Shown here piece by piece: positions 1 to 11,868 of a stretch of DNA of 64,000 nucleotides. This DNA comes from Deuterostichococcus epilithicus. Taxonomy: Eukaryota; Chlorophyta; Trebouxiophyceae; Prasiolales; Stichococcaceae. The notes below the pieces were generated by a model, which was not told the origin of the DNA, did not search any database, and was given only the letters and a program-made list of their open reading frames with translations. Made by a program: the position numbers and the translations under genes. The stretch is taken from assembly GCA_033439295.1 (NCBI GenBank), contig JAVTLE010000016.1, forward strand, positions 2,418,001 through 2,482,000, given 5' to 3'. The stretch's first letter is position 1, and the number at the start of each line of letters is the position of its first letter.

Positions 1-140
1 GCCACCTCCCCTCGCCTGGTCTCCGCCAACAGCAGCCAGGCGCAGCGCTGGCACCCCCCGCCCCTTGCATGCTGCGTGACGGCCCAGATGGCCCGCACCC
101 ATAAGACTTGCGCCTCGAAATATTTCAGCAATGAAGATCA

Positions 141-399
141 TTAGATGCCTTGAAAGCCAAACCCGGCGACCTTGCCGCCCCGCGCCTCCCGCCGCCTGCC
201 GCGCCGCATGGCCTGCGCCGGCGGCGGCACCGCAAGCAGCGGCGGCCCTGCCGCCGACAGCACCTGCAGCTCCTCTGCGCGGGCCGCCCGCCGCGCCGCC
301 CAGCCGTCGGCGCTCGTGAACGCATCCGGCGCCACGTCCATTATGGATAGGCCGGCGCCGTCGGCGCCCCGCACCGCCATCTCCAGCAGCTCCTATCCC
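141..399 (-). CDS. Terminal exon of an unrecognised gene
   Basis: An open frame on the minus strand ends in TAA at 141-143 and has very high G/C at third codon positions, the signature of real exons in this window. It reads into a likely acceptor near 399 (a TAG just before GAGCTGCTGGAG), so it is probably the last exon of a longer gene; an ATG at 380 would be the alternative start. The peptide is Ala/Arg-rich, begins ELLEMAVRGADGAG and ends AGFGFQGI. I recognise no domain. Upstream exons between 400 and 1284 could not be resolved. Confidence 0.45.
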
Positions 400-1284
400 G
401 AGGAGTGAGGAGAATTGAAAAATAAGGGGAATTGTACAGGGATCTGGCCTTTGAGAGTCCGATCGACGCTGAACTGTAAGCCGAGTAGGCAGAGTGGTGT
501 CTACAGGGGCACATCGCGGTTCAAGCCTGCAGATGTTGGCGGCGCGCCGCTGCAGCGCGTGAGGACTGCTGCATGCAGCTGTTCAGCAGCGCAGCATGGG
601 CATCACAGCCAGACCGGGTGTGTGGCACCTGGCGGGCGGCTGCAGCGGCGCAGCAAAAGTGGATGCAGCAGTCGTCGGCGCCCTCCAGCAGCGGCCCTGG
701 GCATGAGCGCGGCAGCTGGTACTTCTGCCGGATCGCGCCCCTGCAGTCCGCGAGAAAATACCAATGCAGCCTCTTGCCAGACACTGTGCATGAAGACGGA
801 ATTCAAGCATCCTGATGCACCCGCTGACCGCCGTGCGAGCAGCGGCAGCAGCAGGCGCGGCACCGCGGCAAAAGGCGGCTCCATCATACGTCCTGACCCT
901 TTGGGGCTTGAGCGCGAGCACCGGTGCTTGCAAGCATCGCAAGCTGCACTGCCTGGAAGAGACAACATGGGACGATGTCACTGTCGGCACTGGCATCAGG
1001 ACGCAATCAGCCTCACCGCAGCTGTGCAGCCCAGCAGGCGGCGGGGTTCAGTCCGCATAGGCCAGCTGCCCCGAGCAGCGAGCACCCACAGCTAAGGACG
1101 CCCGCCACGCAGGTGCGCTTCCTGTCTGCAGGAAAAGCATGACCAGGTGAGCGAGCGTCGCAGCGAAACGACCGTGTGCCGAACATGGTGCCGCTGCTGG
1201 CGAAGTGTGTGATATGCGCACTCGTGGGTACGTGTGCGGGGGGGAGGGGTCGCTGGAGTTTGGTTTTGGTGGTCGTGGGGAGGG
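400..1284. other. Unresolved stretch
   Basis: No frame here combines strong third-position G/C bias with recognisable protein similarity. It may hold introns or small upstream exons of the minus-strand exon at 141-399, together with the region just 3' of the U2 RNA gene. Confidence 0.3.
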
Positions 1285-1487
1285 CTGCTCGTTCGCGGCT
1301 GTAGTGCAGTGCCAACGCGTCCAAGCGAGCAGGCCCGGCCGGATAAGTCCGACATGGTGGAGCCTACCGCCCAGGAAAAATCATTTGGTCTACGCGTTCA
1401 ATGAACGTAACGGTTCAATGAACCGATTACCGGCGATCAAACTAAAAGGAACAGATACTACACTTGATCTTAGGCCGACAAAGGTAT
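1285..1487 (-). ncRNA. U2 spliceosomal snRNA
   Basis: Read on the minus strand, the 5' end ATACC matches plant U2. It is followed within 20 nt by the almost invariant core CTAAGATCAAGTG then TAGTATCTGTTC, including the branch-point-pairing GTGTAGTA. Two small palindromic hairpins (around 1399-1427, GGTTCATTGAACC type) fall where stem-loop II lies. A U-rich Sm-like site (GATTTTTCC) sits near 1375. A 3' hairpin whose stem closes near 1287 and 1330 fits stem-loop IV, giving about 200 nt. U2 base-pairs with the intron branch point in the spliceosome. Stem-loop I is unusual: several bases of the standard GGCCUUUUGGC are missing. The 5' end is well fixed, the 3' end only roughly. Confidence 0.88.
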
Positions 1488-2164
1488 GCCTGACGCCTGA
1501 CTGTGCTGGCTCGGGGGCAGACTCCCCGGTAGATCTCGAATCATGGGTGAGGTATAGCTCCCCATCAGGCTGGCGCAGCTGAGCAGACGCCTTGCTATCC
1601 TTCGATGAGAGTTTATGGTACGCTCGCAGCGCTTATGGTACGCTCGACCATCTGGATCGAGGGCTGAAGCAATCGGGTCGGCGGTGGCCTGCTGGGCCCA
1701 GCGCTGCAGGCGTCGGCGGCGGCGCCGCCCGCCAAAGGTACAACGGTCAAGTTCGCCTGACGCATTGCGGATCGCCGCTAACCCTGCTGCGAGCCTGGAG
1801 GGATGGTCTAATAGTCTGAGATCATCCGTCAGAGACGCACGCAGACTGGCGATGTCGTGCGACCAGTCGCCATCCCCGGCGACGGACAGGGGACCAACGC
1901 CATTCGCCATGCCAGCCGCCGCCACCCCGCGCGCCCAGAGTGCCTCCGCAGACCCTGCAGCCGCCCACTCACGGTGCGTCCTGCACCAAGGGTCCTGCAT
2001 TTGAAAGGCGAGATGACCGGCAGAGACGATCCTGCCGCCAGGCCGGTGGGCGCAGGGTCTGCCCGCCGCGCCGCGCGGTGATGTGTCGTGCGGCGATTTC
2101 GCTGCTGGGTACTCGCGATTCCATGAGGTGCAGACATTCTGCCGACACCTCGATGGGTCTGCAA
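1488..2164. other. Upstream region of the U2 gene
   Basis: This lies 5' of the minus-strand U2 gene and should carry its promoter. No clear plant-type upstream element or TATA box at the usual spacing was found; a TATA-like CTATACC occurs near 1553. A minus-strand frame stays open from about 2291 to 1470 but runs into U2, and its third-position bias fades after about 2165. I therefore do not call it coding here. Confidence 0.35.
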
Positions 2165-5100
2165 CTTTAAGGACGCACGAGGCGCACCCGCCGCAGCAAG
2201 CAATGCCATCGAGCGGCAGCACCGCGGCGGCGGCCACCGCCATCTTCGATCCTTCCTTCTCCCTCAGGCCGAAGGTCCAGGCACCATCCACGACGAAGGG
2301 CCTGCACTACGCGCATGTGGCCCTGACGAGGCTGCGAAAGTGTGGGAATATAGCGCTGAGGTGGCCTGCGGTATGCAGGAGCAGTAGAGAGCTCCAGCAA
2401 GCCTGTGTGCACAGGGTCCGCCGCGCAGTCCTGAGTTGGGAGTCGCACACATTCCTGCTGCGTTGCAGCGAGTGCCACAGGGGCTGCGCAGATACATCCG
2501 ACCTGGCTGTCGACCATGCATGTGGAGAGGGTCCATAGAGTGCGCGCTTGTAGACGGCGGCGGCCTCGGCGATGGTGGGCGGCAGAAGGTCGTGCGGATC
2601 CGTGCCGGCGGGCGGCGGCTGCACCGGCGCACTAGACGGCCATTTCTTCGCCGCAAGCCATGCCTCCCTCGGGTCCTGCCCCCCCTGCAGCGGTCACCAT
2701 ACCAGCCGGTTGTGCGTCAGCAGGGCAAAGTGCGTCGGTGAGCATCAGTAGACAGCAGCAGGACAGCTGCGCTTATATGCCGCCGGCTGCAACTGCCGCA
2801 ACTTCGGCTGTTCCTCAGACCAATGATAAACCACCACCATCAAGCGAGTAGACAGCCAGGGCTGCGCAGCCTGGTCCGCAGTGGCTGGGTTGATGCAAGC
2901 TGCCATGACCATTCGTGGAGCCCGCTGCGGCAACCATCAGTGTGCTGCAACCAGCGCCAGTACCTGCTTCATTGCGGCCTGCTTGCAGCTCGCCCATGCC
3001 CGCGCCGCCTGCAGCCGCGTCGTGGGGAGGACGACTGTCGTGCTGCCCGACTCCCTGCTGAGTGCCGCCTCGAAGTCTGCTACGGTGAGACGCCGCCCGG
3101 GCGGCCCTGCCGCCCCTGATGCAGCCGCCCTGCCGCGGCGGCCGGCCGGCGGCGGCAGTGAAGGGTCCCAGCCACGGCCGTGCTCTGAGCGGCCGACGAC
3201 GCTGCGTGCCGGCAGCGAGCCGCCGCCCACGCTGCCGCTCTTGAGGCTGTGGCCTTGCGTCGCATTCGGCAAACGACAGCGCTTATTGAGATGTCCTTCC
3301 TTGTGAGTCTCTATCCAGCAGCGATGCATGGCATCGAGATGTCGAATATGAGCCACAGCAGAGGACCCTCAACAATCCATACAGCACTCTGAATTGCGTT
3401 GATGCATGCCGCCAATGCACACAAACACTCCTGCCACCAACTGCTGATGCTGTCATGCACTGGGGGAAGGTTTGCAGCAGTCTCGCCCTGGGAGCTGTAG
3501 CTCTGCAGGCTGAAGGTCTGGGCGCCACAGTGGCTTGGCAGGGAATGGATCTGCACGCTGCCACCGCCCAGCGACTGGCGGCTTGCGCCCGAGGCGCTGC
3601 AGATGGAGCTGGCCTCACCGCGAAACCTACCACCCGGCTGCGCATGGGCACTACATGTCTTGCTGGTTCAACGATGGATCGCAGGCCGTGCCTAGAAGAT
3701 GCATTATGCTGAGACTAGCAGGGCATCAGCTCTCGCTGCATGCCTCGCGGAAGTTCAGGATCCCTAAAGCATTCGTTTCATCACATGGGTTTGGTTGACG
3801 ACTGGTTCGCTCATGCAAACTTTATCAACCAAGATAGCCCGCCGCCACCTGTCGACCTGTCTCGCAAACCTACTCGCACCAAGCGTCGGCTCTCCAGCGA
3901 GAAGCGGCTGGCAATGGTCCCAGGGCTGTCGCCGCTTGCGAGCGAGCGCAGCTCGCCATCAGAGTCGCCACCAAAGGAGCTGCCACACGGCGAGGCCGGC
4001 CAGTCGTTCGTACCCTTGGAATGCGCCGCCACCGGCCACTGCACATGCTGGCAGATCGACTGGGGTTTAGCTGACATGCCGCTGCAAATCATGATCGTTG
4101 CATTCAGTTTCTTCATCCGTCTAGGCTTCCTGGCAATCTGGGTGTTGCAGGCTGACGGATCCGTAATCAGCCAAGGCCTGTGCACTCACTCCACTACTGT
4201 AGGTCAGGTTTCTGCTGTCGAGAGCATTGTGCATGCCCATCATGCATGCGCACGCATGCCACCTCGACCTCGACCTCGAGGCCGCTCTGTCTGTCGGATT
4301 GTGCTTCGCAGGGGTGCTGAAGCGGAGATAGAGCAGGCGGCACCTGGTGCTCATCAGACGGCGGCGGCGGGGCCGCGCGCCGCGGCGGCGGTGATGGTGC
4401 GGCGGTGGAGGCTGCCAGGCTGCTGTTGTCCCAGATGCTGGGCCCCAGACGGCTCTTGGCACTGTGCGACATATGCACTCGCAGTTGAACGTCCAATTCC
4501 ACTGTGCAATCATCCGGGATCGCAAGAGACATGTGAGTGTCCCTGCATGCTGCCGGCTTCTGGGTCACCGATGCTCTGCGGCAGCAGAGAGATGAGGGAG
4601 GCCCAGTCGCAGCTCAGCCTTGGATGGTGGTGGTGGCAGCAACATCACAGTTGCTGCTGTGCGGCATTGCTGCTGTCGGCGCGCCGTACCTCCTGTTGCG
4701 CAGCAGTGGCAGCTCGCTTGGCAGAAACGCTTCCTCAGACGCGATGCGACGGTGGCGGCGGTGGCGGCGAGGGTGGCCGGCGTGCGGCACCACGTCTTCC
4801 CCGGCACCGCCATTGCCGTGCGGCATGCCTTGCTTGAGTGCTGCCACCTACACAGCCCGCACATGTGCACAAATTGACCGGTCATGCAGAGTGACTGAGA
4901 GCCGCCAGTTGCCATTAAGCAATGGGGAGCATGCGGGCAGCATGTGTTAAACCAAGTTTCTATGTGCTGCCAGCAGGCAGAAAAAGCAGCAGACGACTGC
5001 TTCCAAATTTCACGGTCAATTCCCAGCAGACCCTACTCGTGGTGACAACAGGGTTTGCACATCGCTGCAGCAAACTGCCTACATGTCCCGCACCTGTGCC

Positions 5101-8021
5101 AGCAGCTTACGGTCCAGGGTCTCCAGCCAGGCGATGCCGCTCGAAGCCGCTGGGCGGCGCCCACTGCCGCCGTTGCCACCGCCGCCGAGGCTGCCGCCGC
5201 TGGGGCTGCGCGCATTGCCGTTCAGGCTTGCAATGGGGGGCCTGGCCGCCGCTGCACCCTCAGCCTGGACCGCCGCTGCGCCTGTGCAGCCGGCTCCGCG
5301 GCCGCCGGAGCCGCTGGCTAGCGCTGCGGCTGCGCCCCTGCCCCCTGGCACGGTGCCTGCCGCAGGGGCCGCAGTCCGTCGCCCCCATAATGCCGACGGC
5401 GCCGCCGGCACAGGCGCCGCCTGATGCCTGTGCGTGCGAATGCGGCGCAGCCCATGGCCTGGTTCCAGCATCTGCCTGGCTTCCTCCTCCGAGATGGCCA
5501 GCCGCCGGCGCTGACCCGCCTCCGCCGACGCTGCAGGCTGGGCGCTGGTGCGGCCGCCACCGGCGGCTGCAACGACGCCGCTTCCGAATGCGATGGCAGG
5601 CCGGCTCACAGGGGGCGCCAGGGCCCTTGATCCAAGCTTCTGCAAGCCCGGCAGCGCCAGTGTGATCTGTCCGGCGGCAGGCTGCCTGCTGCCGCCCATG
5701 CCGCTGCTGGTCGGAGCCCGGCCGGGTGTGTCGCTGGCCCCAGCAGGCGACTTGCTGGCTGGCACCGGCCCGCCCTGCAGCGCCTGCAGCAGCGGCGGCG
5801 CAGTGGGCGTGTCCGCATCCCGATCCGACGAGTCATCGCTGTCAGAGGGTGCGCCAATGCCGTCCCCCACACTGACCAGGTGCGAGGCCGGATGCGCCGT
5901 CGCCGGCGCCACCTGCACAGCCACAAATTGGTTCCCTAGCACACGAGAGCCACGAGATCCGGCAGCATACCTCCACGCTCCAAGCCGAGCAGGGATGGCA
6001 TGTGTAGTCACTGTCACCACCTCATCTGGGAACTGCAGGAATCGTTTGGCCAGCGGGCATGAAGAATTGAAGAGGTCAAGTGAGGAAGCTGCCCACACAA
6101 GGACCAAGTCGGCACCTCCTGCACTGCTGTCAGCAGACTGGATGCTGAGTGGCTGCGCCGAAGCGTGAGCAGCCCCCCTGCCTGCGGCTGCGTCTGCGCC
6201 TGCCTCACTGCCGCAGCAGAGCAGGTGGCAGGGCTGGCAGCAACCCCAACTGTTGCCCGCAAGTGACGGCCAGTGCTCCCATTATGTGACAGCCTCCCAG
6301 CACCGGCTGCGGGCCAAGGCTGCGATGGGGCCCTCTGTGCCTGGGCTGCGCCTGCCACTGCCTGGCGGCGCAGCGAGATGGACTGGTGACGGTGAGCAGT
6401 GCTCCCGTCAAGGTCCGCCGGGGCGGAATGCAGCACCTCCTTGCTGTACCTGTGGATTCAATGCGGTTTCAGGAGTAGAGCACTGACTCGTCAGCATCGT
6501 GGGAGGGCTGGCTTGTTGCAGACCTGCATGCTGCCAATAGCCCAATGGCATGCCGTGCACGCTGCAGATGCGCAGCCACGCCACTAACAGTCAACCTCAT
6601 GTCAACTCCCATCTGTCAGCCGCATGTGGGGCCTGCAGACTGCTAGATTTGAAGCATTGCTGCAGATCGTCAATACTCTGCAAAGAGAAAACAATGCAGA
6701 TAGTCCGTGTCTACTGTAGTGGGGGACTCGGGACGCATGCGACCCACCGTCGGTCGTCGAAGTCGTCAGCATAGCGGCGCGGCAGCAGCCGCCCCGCTGG
6801 CTGCTGCAGCTGCAGCCGCTTTGCTGTGTGCGGCAGCGGCGGCAGCGATGAGCCACGCCTGGCACTGCTGCCAAGGGTGCCGCTTGCAGCCCTGAGCAGC
6901 ACACGGGAGACATGCTAATTTTGCAACTGATATCTCAGTCGAATACGAGAGGTATTTCATAATGGAGTTCCAAAGTACGGAATTTGAAATGGAATATATG
7001 AGCATGCATCTGTCAGCATCCACTATGGTCACCTGTGCACCAGTTTGCCGCTGCCGGTGCCGCCGATGCTGGCGTTGCGGCTGTGTCCGCCCGCCCTGAA
7101 CGAAAATTCGCTGTCGCACTCGCTGCCGGTGCTGGCTTTGCGTCGAGGCTGGCTCGCTCCGCCCTGTGGGGTCTGTGGTTAACAGTGCTGGATGGCGCGG
7201 ACTGCTCAGCGAAAGCCTCCAAACTTGTGTTTCTCTGACTGCCATGCCGCGTGGCTGTGTGTTGAGCGTTTGCACTCGGAGGTAGCCCAAGAGCAGGCGG
7301 CGCTGGTCCGAAAAGTATAGTAGTATGGCAAGAAAGCAGTGGTAAGACTCGCTGCTCACTGAAGCACAAGTCAGTGAGCAGGTCTGTGAAGGCTTTCCAG
7401 GATGCGCACCCTGTTTTTTGAGTGTGATGGCTCGAGGATGCCCGGGGCCATGAAGCCAAGCTTCCTGCTGTCCTTGGCGATATGGTTAGTGCTGTCAGCC
7501 CACATGGTCCTGTAGTCCCGCTGTGCTGGCGGCATAGCGGCCTGGATGATAGATGGGTGATTGAGCGGAAACCTTGTCATCCCTGGTGCACATGACATTG
7601 GGCTGCGGTTTGGATTGAACCAGAGGTCCGCAGTGCTGTGCAGCAGGTGGCCCGCTGCACGAGGCATGCCGCAACCGACCGGCCATGACCATAATCGCTG
7701 GAGGATGCATGCAGGTGGGCTGACTGGCAAGAACAGGCAGTTGTGAAACTGAGCTCACCCTCTGGGCCTGAGTGTGCAGCAGTGCCTGCTGCGCTGTTGT
7801 CCCGCCTGCTGTATCGACGCCGCCCGCAGCGCTGATGAAGTCTCTCAGCGTGATGTCCATGCCACTGTCTCGGCTGTTGCCATTGCAGGGCTTGCTGCCG
7901 TGTGCAAAGCTGCCCTCTTCCGCAGATGGCGCCAGCTGTGGAGCTGGGTTGGTGGCCTGCGGCGCTGGCGGCGGTTCAGGCGCCTCCTTGGGCGGGTCTC
8001 TTGACACCATTATTGCCGCCA
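2165..8021 (-). CDS. Uncharacterised large multi-exon protein
   Basis: A chain of minus-strand segments has strong G/C third-position bias and plausible splice borders. They lie at about 8021-7750 (starting MAAIMVSRDPPKEAPE), 7175-7023, 6895-6752, 6420-6110, 6108-5079, 4850-4670, 4560-4310, 4055-3860, 3640-3450, 3260-3030, 2700-2535 and 2316-2165. The product is mostly low complexity, rich in Ser, Ala, Gly and Pro. More ordered patches include SSLDLFNSSCPLAKRFL (near 6080), SGIAWLETLDRKLLAQV (near 5110), IPDDCTVELDVQLRVHMS (near 4510) and AKKWPSSAPVQPPP (near 2640). I do not recognise the family, cannot exclude that it is two genes, and the joins near 6110 are unclear. The C-terminus is also uncertain, because the open frame continues towards the U2 gene. 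Confidence 0.45.
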
Positions 8022-9157
8022 TCGCCGCTGCCGCTGCTGCCGTGGGACCCACTCGCAAGCCTGCGGGGTACAGACATGCACCGTCGCGTCCGAAGGCGCT
8101 GGCTTGACGCTGATGGTCACTCGTTGCTGCATGCCACCCAATGTGAGAGTGGCCGGCAGGTGCCTCAGCGAGCCCAGGGTCCGGTGAGGCGACTGGCGAA
8201 CCTAGTCGGCATGCTTCAGGCGACATCCATGCTGAGAAAATAACCGACCGGTGTGGGTGTGTGTAGGTGCTCACAAAGGCATGTGGAAGTACGTATCGCA
8301 ACGACGCAGGAAACTGTACACGTTTCCTCATGTTGGCAAACAAGGCTGCGAAGTGAGGGTGCCTTGCGCGTCATTGAAAGGACAGCGGACAGTCCAACGT
8401 TTGTCTGAATTGCCAGCCATGGATTGCATGGGCAGTCACGTCCCCTCGCGGTGCTAGTCACTTCAATCGGATCGGCAAAGCGATCACCCGCCGTGCAATA
8501 TGCCGGCGGCTGGCGCGTTCTTCTGCGCTCGCTTGGCAGCGACCCAAGTTCCAGGCCGTTGATGTTTCTCTGCCGATCCAAGTCAGAGTCTTTGCAATCC
8601 CAAGGCGTGCTCTAGTTGACTTGCACCTGTTAACAGCTCTAACACGATAGGGCACGATGGGTACGCTTGTTTCACGCTTCTGGCAGCGCGTTGAATCTGA
8701 GGCAAATACAAAGACGGTTCGCTTCTCCATGTAGATATAGCATTGCAGCGTAGACCATTGATGCAGCTCTAAGCAGGGTGACCCCTCATGGGATGGTATA
8801 GCCAGTCGTTAGTCATAAACAGGCTCGTTCAAGAAGATTGACTACTGCAAAGGCTCGTGTTGGCATACTCGTAGGCTGCGCACTTCCGTATCCCTGTGAG
8901 CAGTCAGCACTGGACTTCAGCACCCAGGCTATTGGCGCCGCCCTGGCGCCTGCCATGTGCTGCCCTTGGGGCCGCGCAGTGCGTGGCACAGTCCTTTCCT
9001 GTGCTGCGCTTTGGCTCCTCAACGATCTGCAACCGCTGCTCCAAGGCCAGAGCGCAGACGCCACACCACTTGGACACTTCGGCATAACCGACGTTGCGGC
9101 AGCGCCCGCCTACTGCTGGGCTGCTGCAAGGCGTGGCTACTGCGCTGCTGCAGCCGC
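8022..9157. other. Intergenic, tandem minus-strand genes
   Basis: This lies between the stop of the CRM-domain gene and the proposed start of the uncharacterised gene, both on the minus strand. It should hold the 3' UTR of the former and the promoter of the latter. No conserved coding segment was seen. Confidence 0.4.
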
Positions 9158-10956
9158 CTACTGCTGCGCCGCTGCGAGCGGGCGCGTCGTACTGCCGCTG
9201 AGGCGGCGGCACTGCGACGTCAGCCACGCCGACTTGTTGCGGACGTCGCGCAGCCGCGCCTTGGTGCAGCCCTGTAGCACCCCGAGCGCCGCCTTGTCCG
9301 ACAGCGCCGACAGCGCTCTGCAGACAGGGACAATTGGAGAAACAATCAGTAACCCAGGTTGAGGTATACACGGTCGTGAACTGTTTCGTTGCGCTGCGGT
9401 CCCCCAAACTATGCGATGGCGGAATGGCAAAACCCCCCAGTACTACAGCTTAAAATGTGTGCCTCTGAATCCCTTATGTCATGTTATCATCCCTAAGCGC
9501 CGCCTCTTCTGTCTCTACGCCAGAGACCAAGTGGATGTATGAACCCACCTGAGGCTGTGCGAATCGAAGTCGGTAGGGCCGACCACATTGCCGCTGGTGA
9601 GCGAGCGCAGCTTTGCTGTCACTGCTGGCGACAGCACCGCGTTGGCCCGCTGCTCCCGCGCAGCCGCCTGCACGTGCAGTTTAAGGTGTATGAGCACTAG
9701 AGCTTGACTGGAGGCCAGCACTTGCAGGTGCGTGCTCGGACGCTGTGCAGCAGATGTCCGTGTTTATGGCGGCCCGGCGGGCATCCGCCATGAACAGGTG
9801 CAGCACTGGCGACGCCGCTTGCTGCCTTGCGTGTTCAGAGGCACAGCCGAACGTTGACCACATTCTAGTGTCTCCCTCCAAGATGCAGGCTTGATTGACC
9901 ATCGCACAAGAGTGCATACCTTGCGCTCCGTCGCCTCTGCTGATCTCTGCATCGTGCCATCAGCCACCGCCATGAGCTGCTCTGCATCGTGTTGCGGCGC
10001 CCCCAACAGCAGTGTGCGCCCCTTTGCCTGCACCAGTGTTCCGCCTGCAGCAACGATGATGACTCGCATGGTTGTGCAAGCTGGCGCCCTCAGCAGCAGG
10101 ACGGCACCAAATGCATGGCATGCAGCCTGTGCACGATGTCCCACTTCATGGCTGAATGTCAGCTCACTGTGGCGTGCAGTGCTGCGGATCACCCGACGTG
10201 CACATCCTTGCACGCACGTAGCATGCACGATTCGGCATATACAACATGCGGGGCAAGAAGAGGTCTCACCAGTGCCCTCTGCCAGCTGTTGTGCCACGGC
10301 GTTGACGTCCGAGTTGACGGCGTTCAGCTGCACCTTGACTAGCCGGTGAGCCGCCAGCAGCTCCGAAAGCGATGTCAGGTGGCTGCCCTGCACCCCGGAC
10401 TTGCCGACGCGCAGCAGCGGCTTGTCAACGGAATCCCACAGGCGCCTCGCGACATGTGGCGGCACTTGTGCGGCGGCAGCGCTTTGCCAGACTCCGGCCG
10501 GCTGCGGCTCCGCTGCGCCGTTGCTGCTCGCGTGATGCTGGTCCAGCTCTGCCGGTGCTTGGGCGCTGTCGAGCTGAGCCTCAACGGCTGCGGCACAGGG
10601 CGGCGCCGTGTGAAAGGTCGGGAGTGTATTGTATCGTGAAGCAGTCGCACGCAGCACGGCTCATGGACGAGCAAACGGCAGTCAAAGCGACGAGCAAGTT
10701 GACACATGCGGTCCCATTGCAGAAGGCGATCGAGCGTGTGGAGGTTTGCACCTGACGAACTGGCCCAGAGGGTTGGCGACCGCCTGCAGGCTGATCTTGT
10801 GCTGCGGGAGGGACCTGATGGCCTTACAAAAGCTGTCCTCGTGCTGACTTGGTGCGCTGCCGTGAGGCCGCTGAACGCCCAGCCGTGGCCGCCAGCCCTT
10901 CCGAGACCGAGGGCGTGCGACCTGCCGGAGCAACTGCACCCCCCGGACGTCTGCAT
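9158..10956 (-). CDS. CRM/YhbY-type RNA-binding protein with an hnRNP Q/R-like acidic domain
   Basis: Five exons (10956-10828, 10573-10270, 10044-9920, 9667-9549, 9317-9158) join in phase to 837 nt, i.e. 278 residues. Exon 1 starts MQTSGGCSCSGRSH, Ser/Gly/Arg-rich and consistent with an organelle transit peptide. Exons 2-3 encode a CRM/YhbY module: LLRVGKSGV, a helix with LAAHRLVKVQLNA, and VQAKGRTLLLG, matching the GKxG...LIKVK...GKTLVLY pattern of bacterial YhbY. The last two exons match the N-terminal acidic (NURR-type) domain of animal hnRNP Q/R: TDFDSHSLRALSALSDKAA then DVRNKSAWLT, against NKSAFL in the animal proteins. CRM proteins of plants mostly act in plastid intron splicing and ribosome assembly, and that role is inferred here. 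It is divergent from the uL18 gene. Confidence 0.75.
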
Positions 10957-11312
10957 GGTGGCCAAGTACTTGTTTTGTGTTGTAAAGCTTGGTGAGACGA
11001 AAACTTGCAACTGCAATCCGCAAGTGCAGGCCAAGAATGGAGCGCGTGCACGTGCAGCGAGCTTGATGTCGACAACTCAGCAGGGCAGTGAAACATTACT
11101 TCGAGCCAGCCGGCTGCGTCCGCCCCTCAAACCCATGACAATCGCCACAGCTTGCGTCAGACGTGATCCAGAAGCTCTGGAAGTTCAGAAGTTCCAGTGA
11201 CTCGCCCCCGGTGCCGACAGCACACGAGGCGACTCGCTGCCAGTGCCGACTTGTCTGCCTCAAGCCTCTGAGCACTTTGTCGTCAGGGTCGTGCGTCCTC
11301 GACATCCTGTAG
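10957..11312. promoter_or_regulatory. Bidirectional promoter region
   Basis: 356 bp separate the divergent starts of the CRM-domain gene (-) and the uL18 gene (+), so both promoters must sit here or overlap the first exons. No TATA box is obvious. Joint control of an RNA-binding protein and a ribosomal protein would be sensible if both serve an organelle, but that is inference. Confidence 0.5.
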
Positions 11313-11857
11313 ATGGCGGCAGCTGCCCTCAAGCCGCACCACCTCAAGCTCTTCTTCTCGAATCAGTACTGCAGGGCGCAGATTGTGCGCAGCGCAGACG
11401 GCCACATCATAGCCGATGCCTGCTCCTGGGAGAAGCCTTTGAAGGAGGCGTTGCAGTCGACTTCAGACACGGTGAAGACCTGCATCAGAGTCTCCTTGTC
11501 AGGACAGGATGACTTGACTTCCCATGTGGCACTGACGGACACCTTGCTAGTTCTTGGATATGTAGCACGACTGCACGGGTGCAAGCATTGGCACATCACC
11601 CACGTAATCCTGCTGTCCCAAGAAGGCGTGGCATCCTCGCTCACGACCCTTACACTCGGCTTGCTTCTTGTGGTGAGACACAACCTTTGCTCGCGGCTCA
11701 GGCTGCGGCCGCGAAGGTTGGCGAGGTGCTTGCAGCTCGCGCGGGGGAGAAGGCGGTGCCCGCGGTGCACTGGGCACGCAAACGCGGGCAGCGCTACCAC
11801 GGCAAGATCGCGGCGCTGCTGCAGTCCATGCAAGCGGGCGGCCTGCCGCTGCACTGA
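11313..11857 (+). CDS. uL18-family (L18p/L5e) ribosomal protein, probably organellar
   Basis: Two exons (11313-11471 and 11702-11857) join in phase 0 to a 104-residue protein. The N-terminal half reads LKLFFSNQYCRAQIVRSADG and then a SWEKPLKEAL stretch, as in the uL18 beta-sheet. The C-terminal half has AAAKVGEVLAARAGEKAV and RGQRYHGKIAALLQSM, the helix and YHGRVKALA-like motif of the family. uL18 binds 5S rRNA in the large subunit. The length fits the short plant L18p/L5e-like proteins thought to be mitochondrial. No long presequence is present, so targeting is unproven. The stop lies 11 bp before the makorin start codon. Confidence 0.85.
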
Positions 11858-11868
11858 GCGCCGAAGCC

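Noticed and set aside
1470-2291. Minus-strand open frame continuing the uncharacterised gene
   Set aside because: The bias weakens after about 2165 and the frame ends inside the U2 snRNA gene, so the extension is probably chance.
3740-4837. Long plus-strand open frame of about 365 codons
   Set aside because: It runs antisense to segments with better coding bias and recognisable splice borders on the minus strand, and its product has no family features. GC-rich DNA leaves such shadow frames open.
6752-6800. YADDFDD string resembling the reverse-transcriptase active-site box
   Set aside because: It lies in a short Leu/Arg/Pro-rich exon of the uncharacterised gene, with no other reverse-transcriptase motif within several kilobases on either strand.
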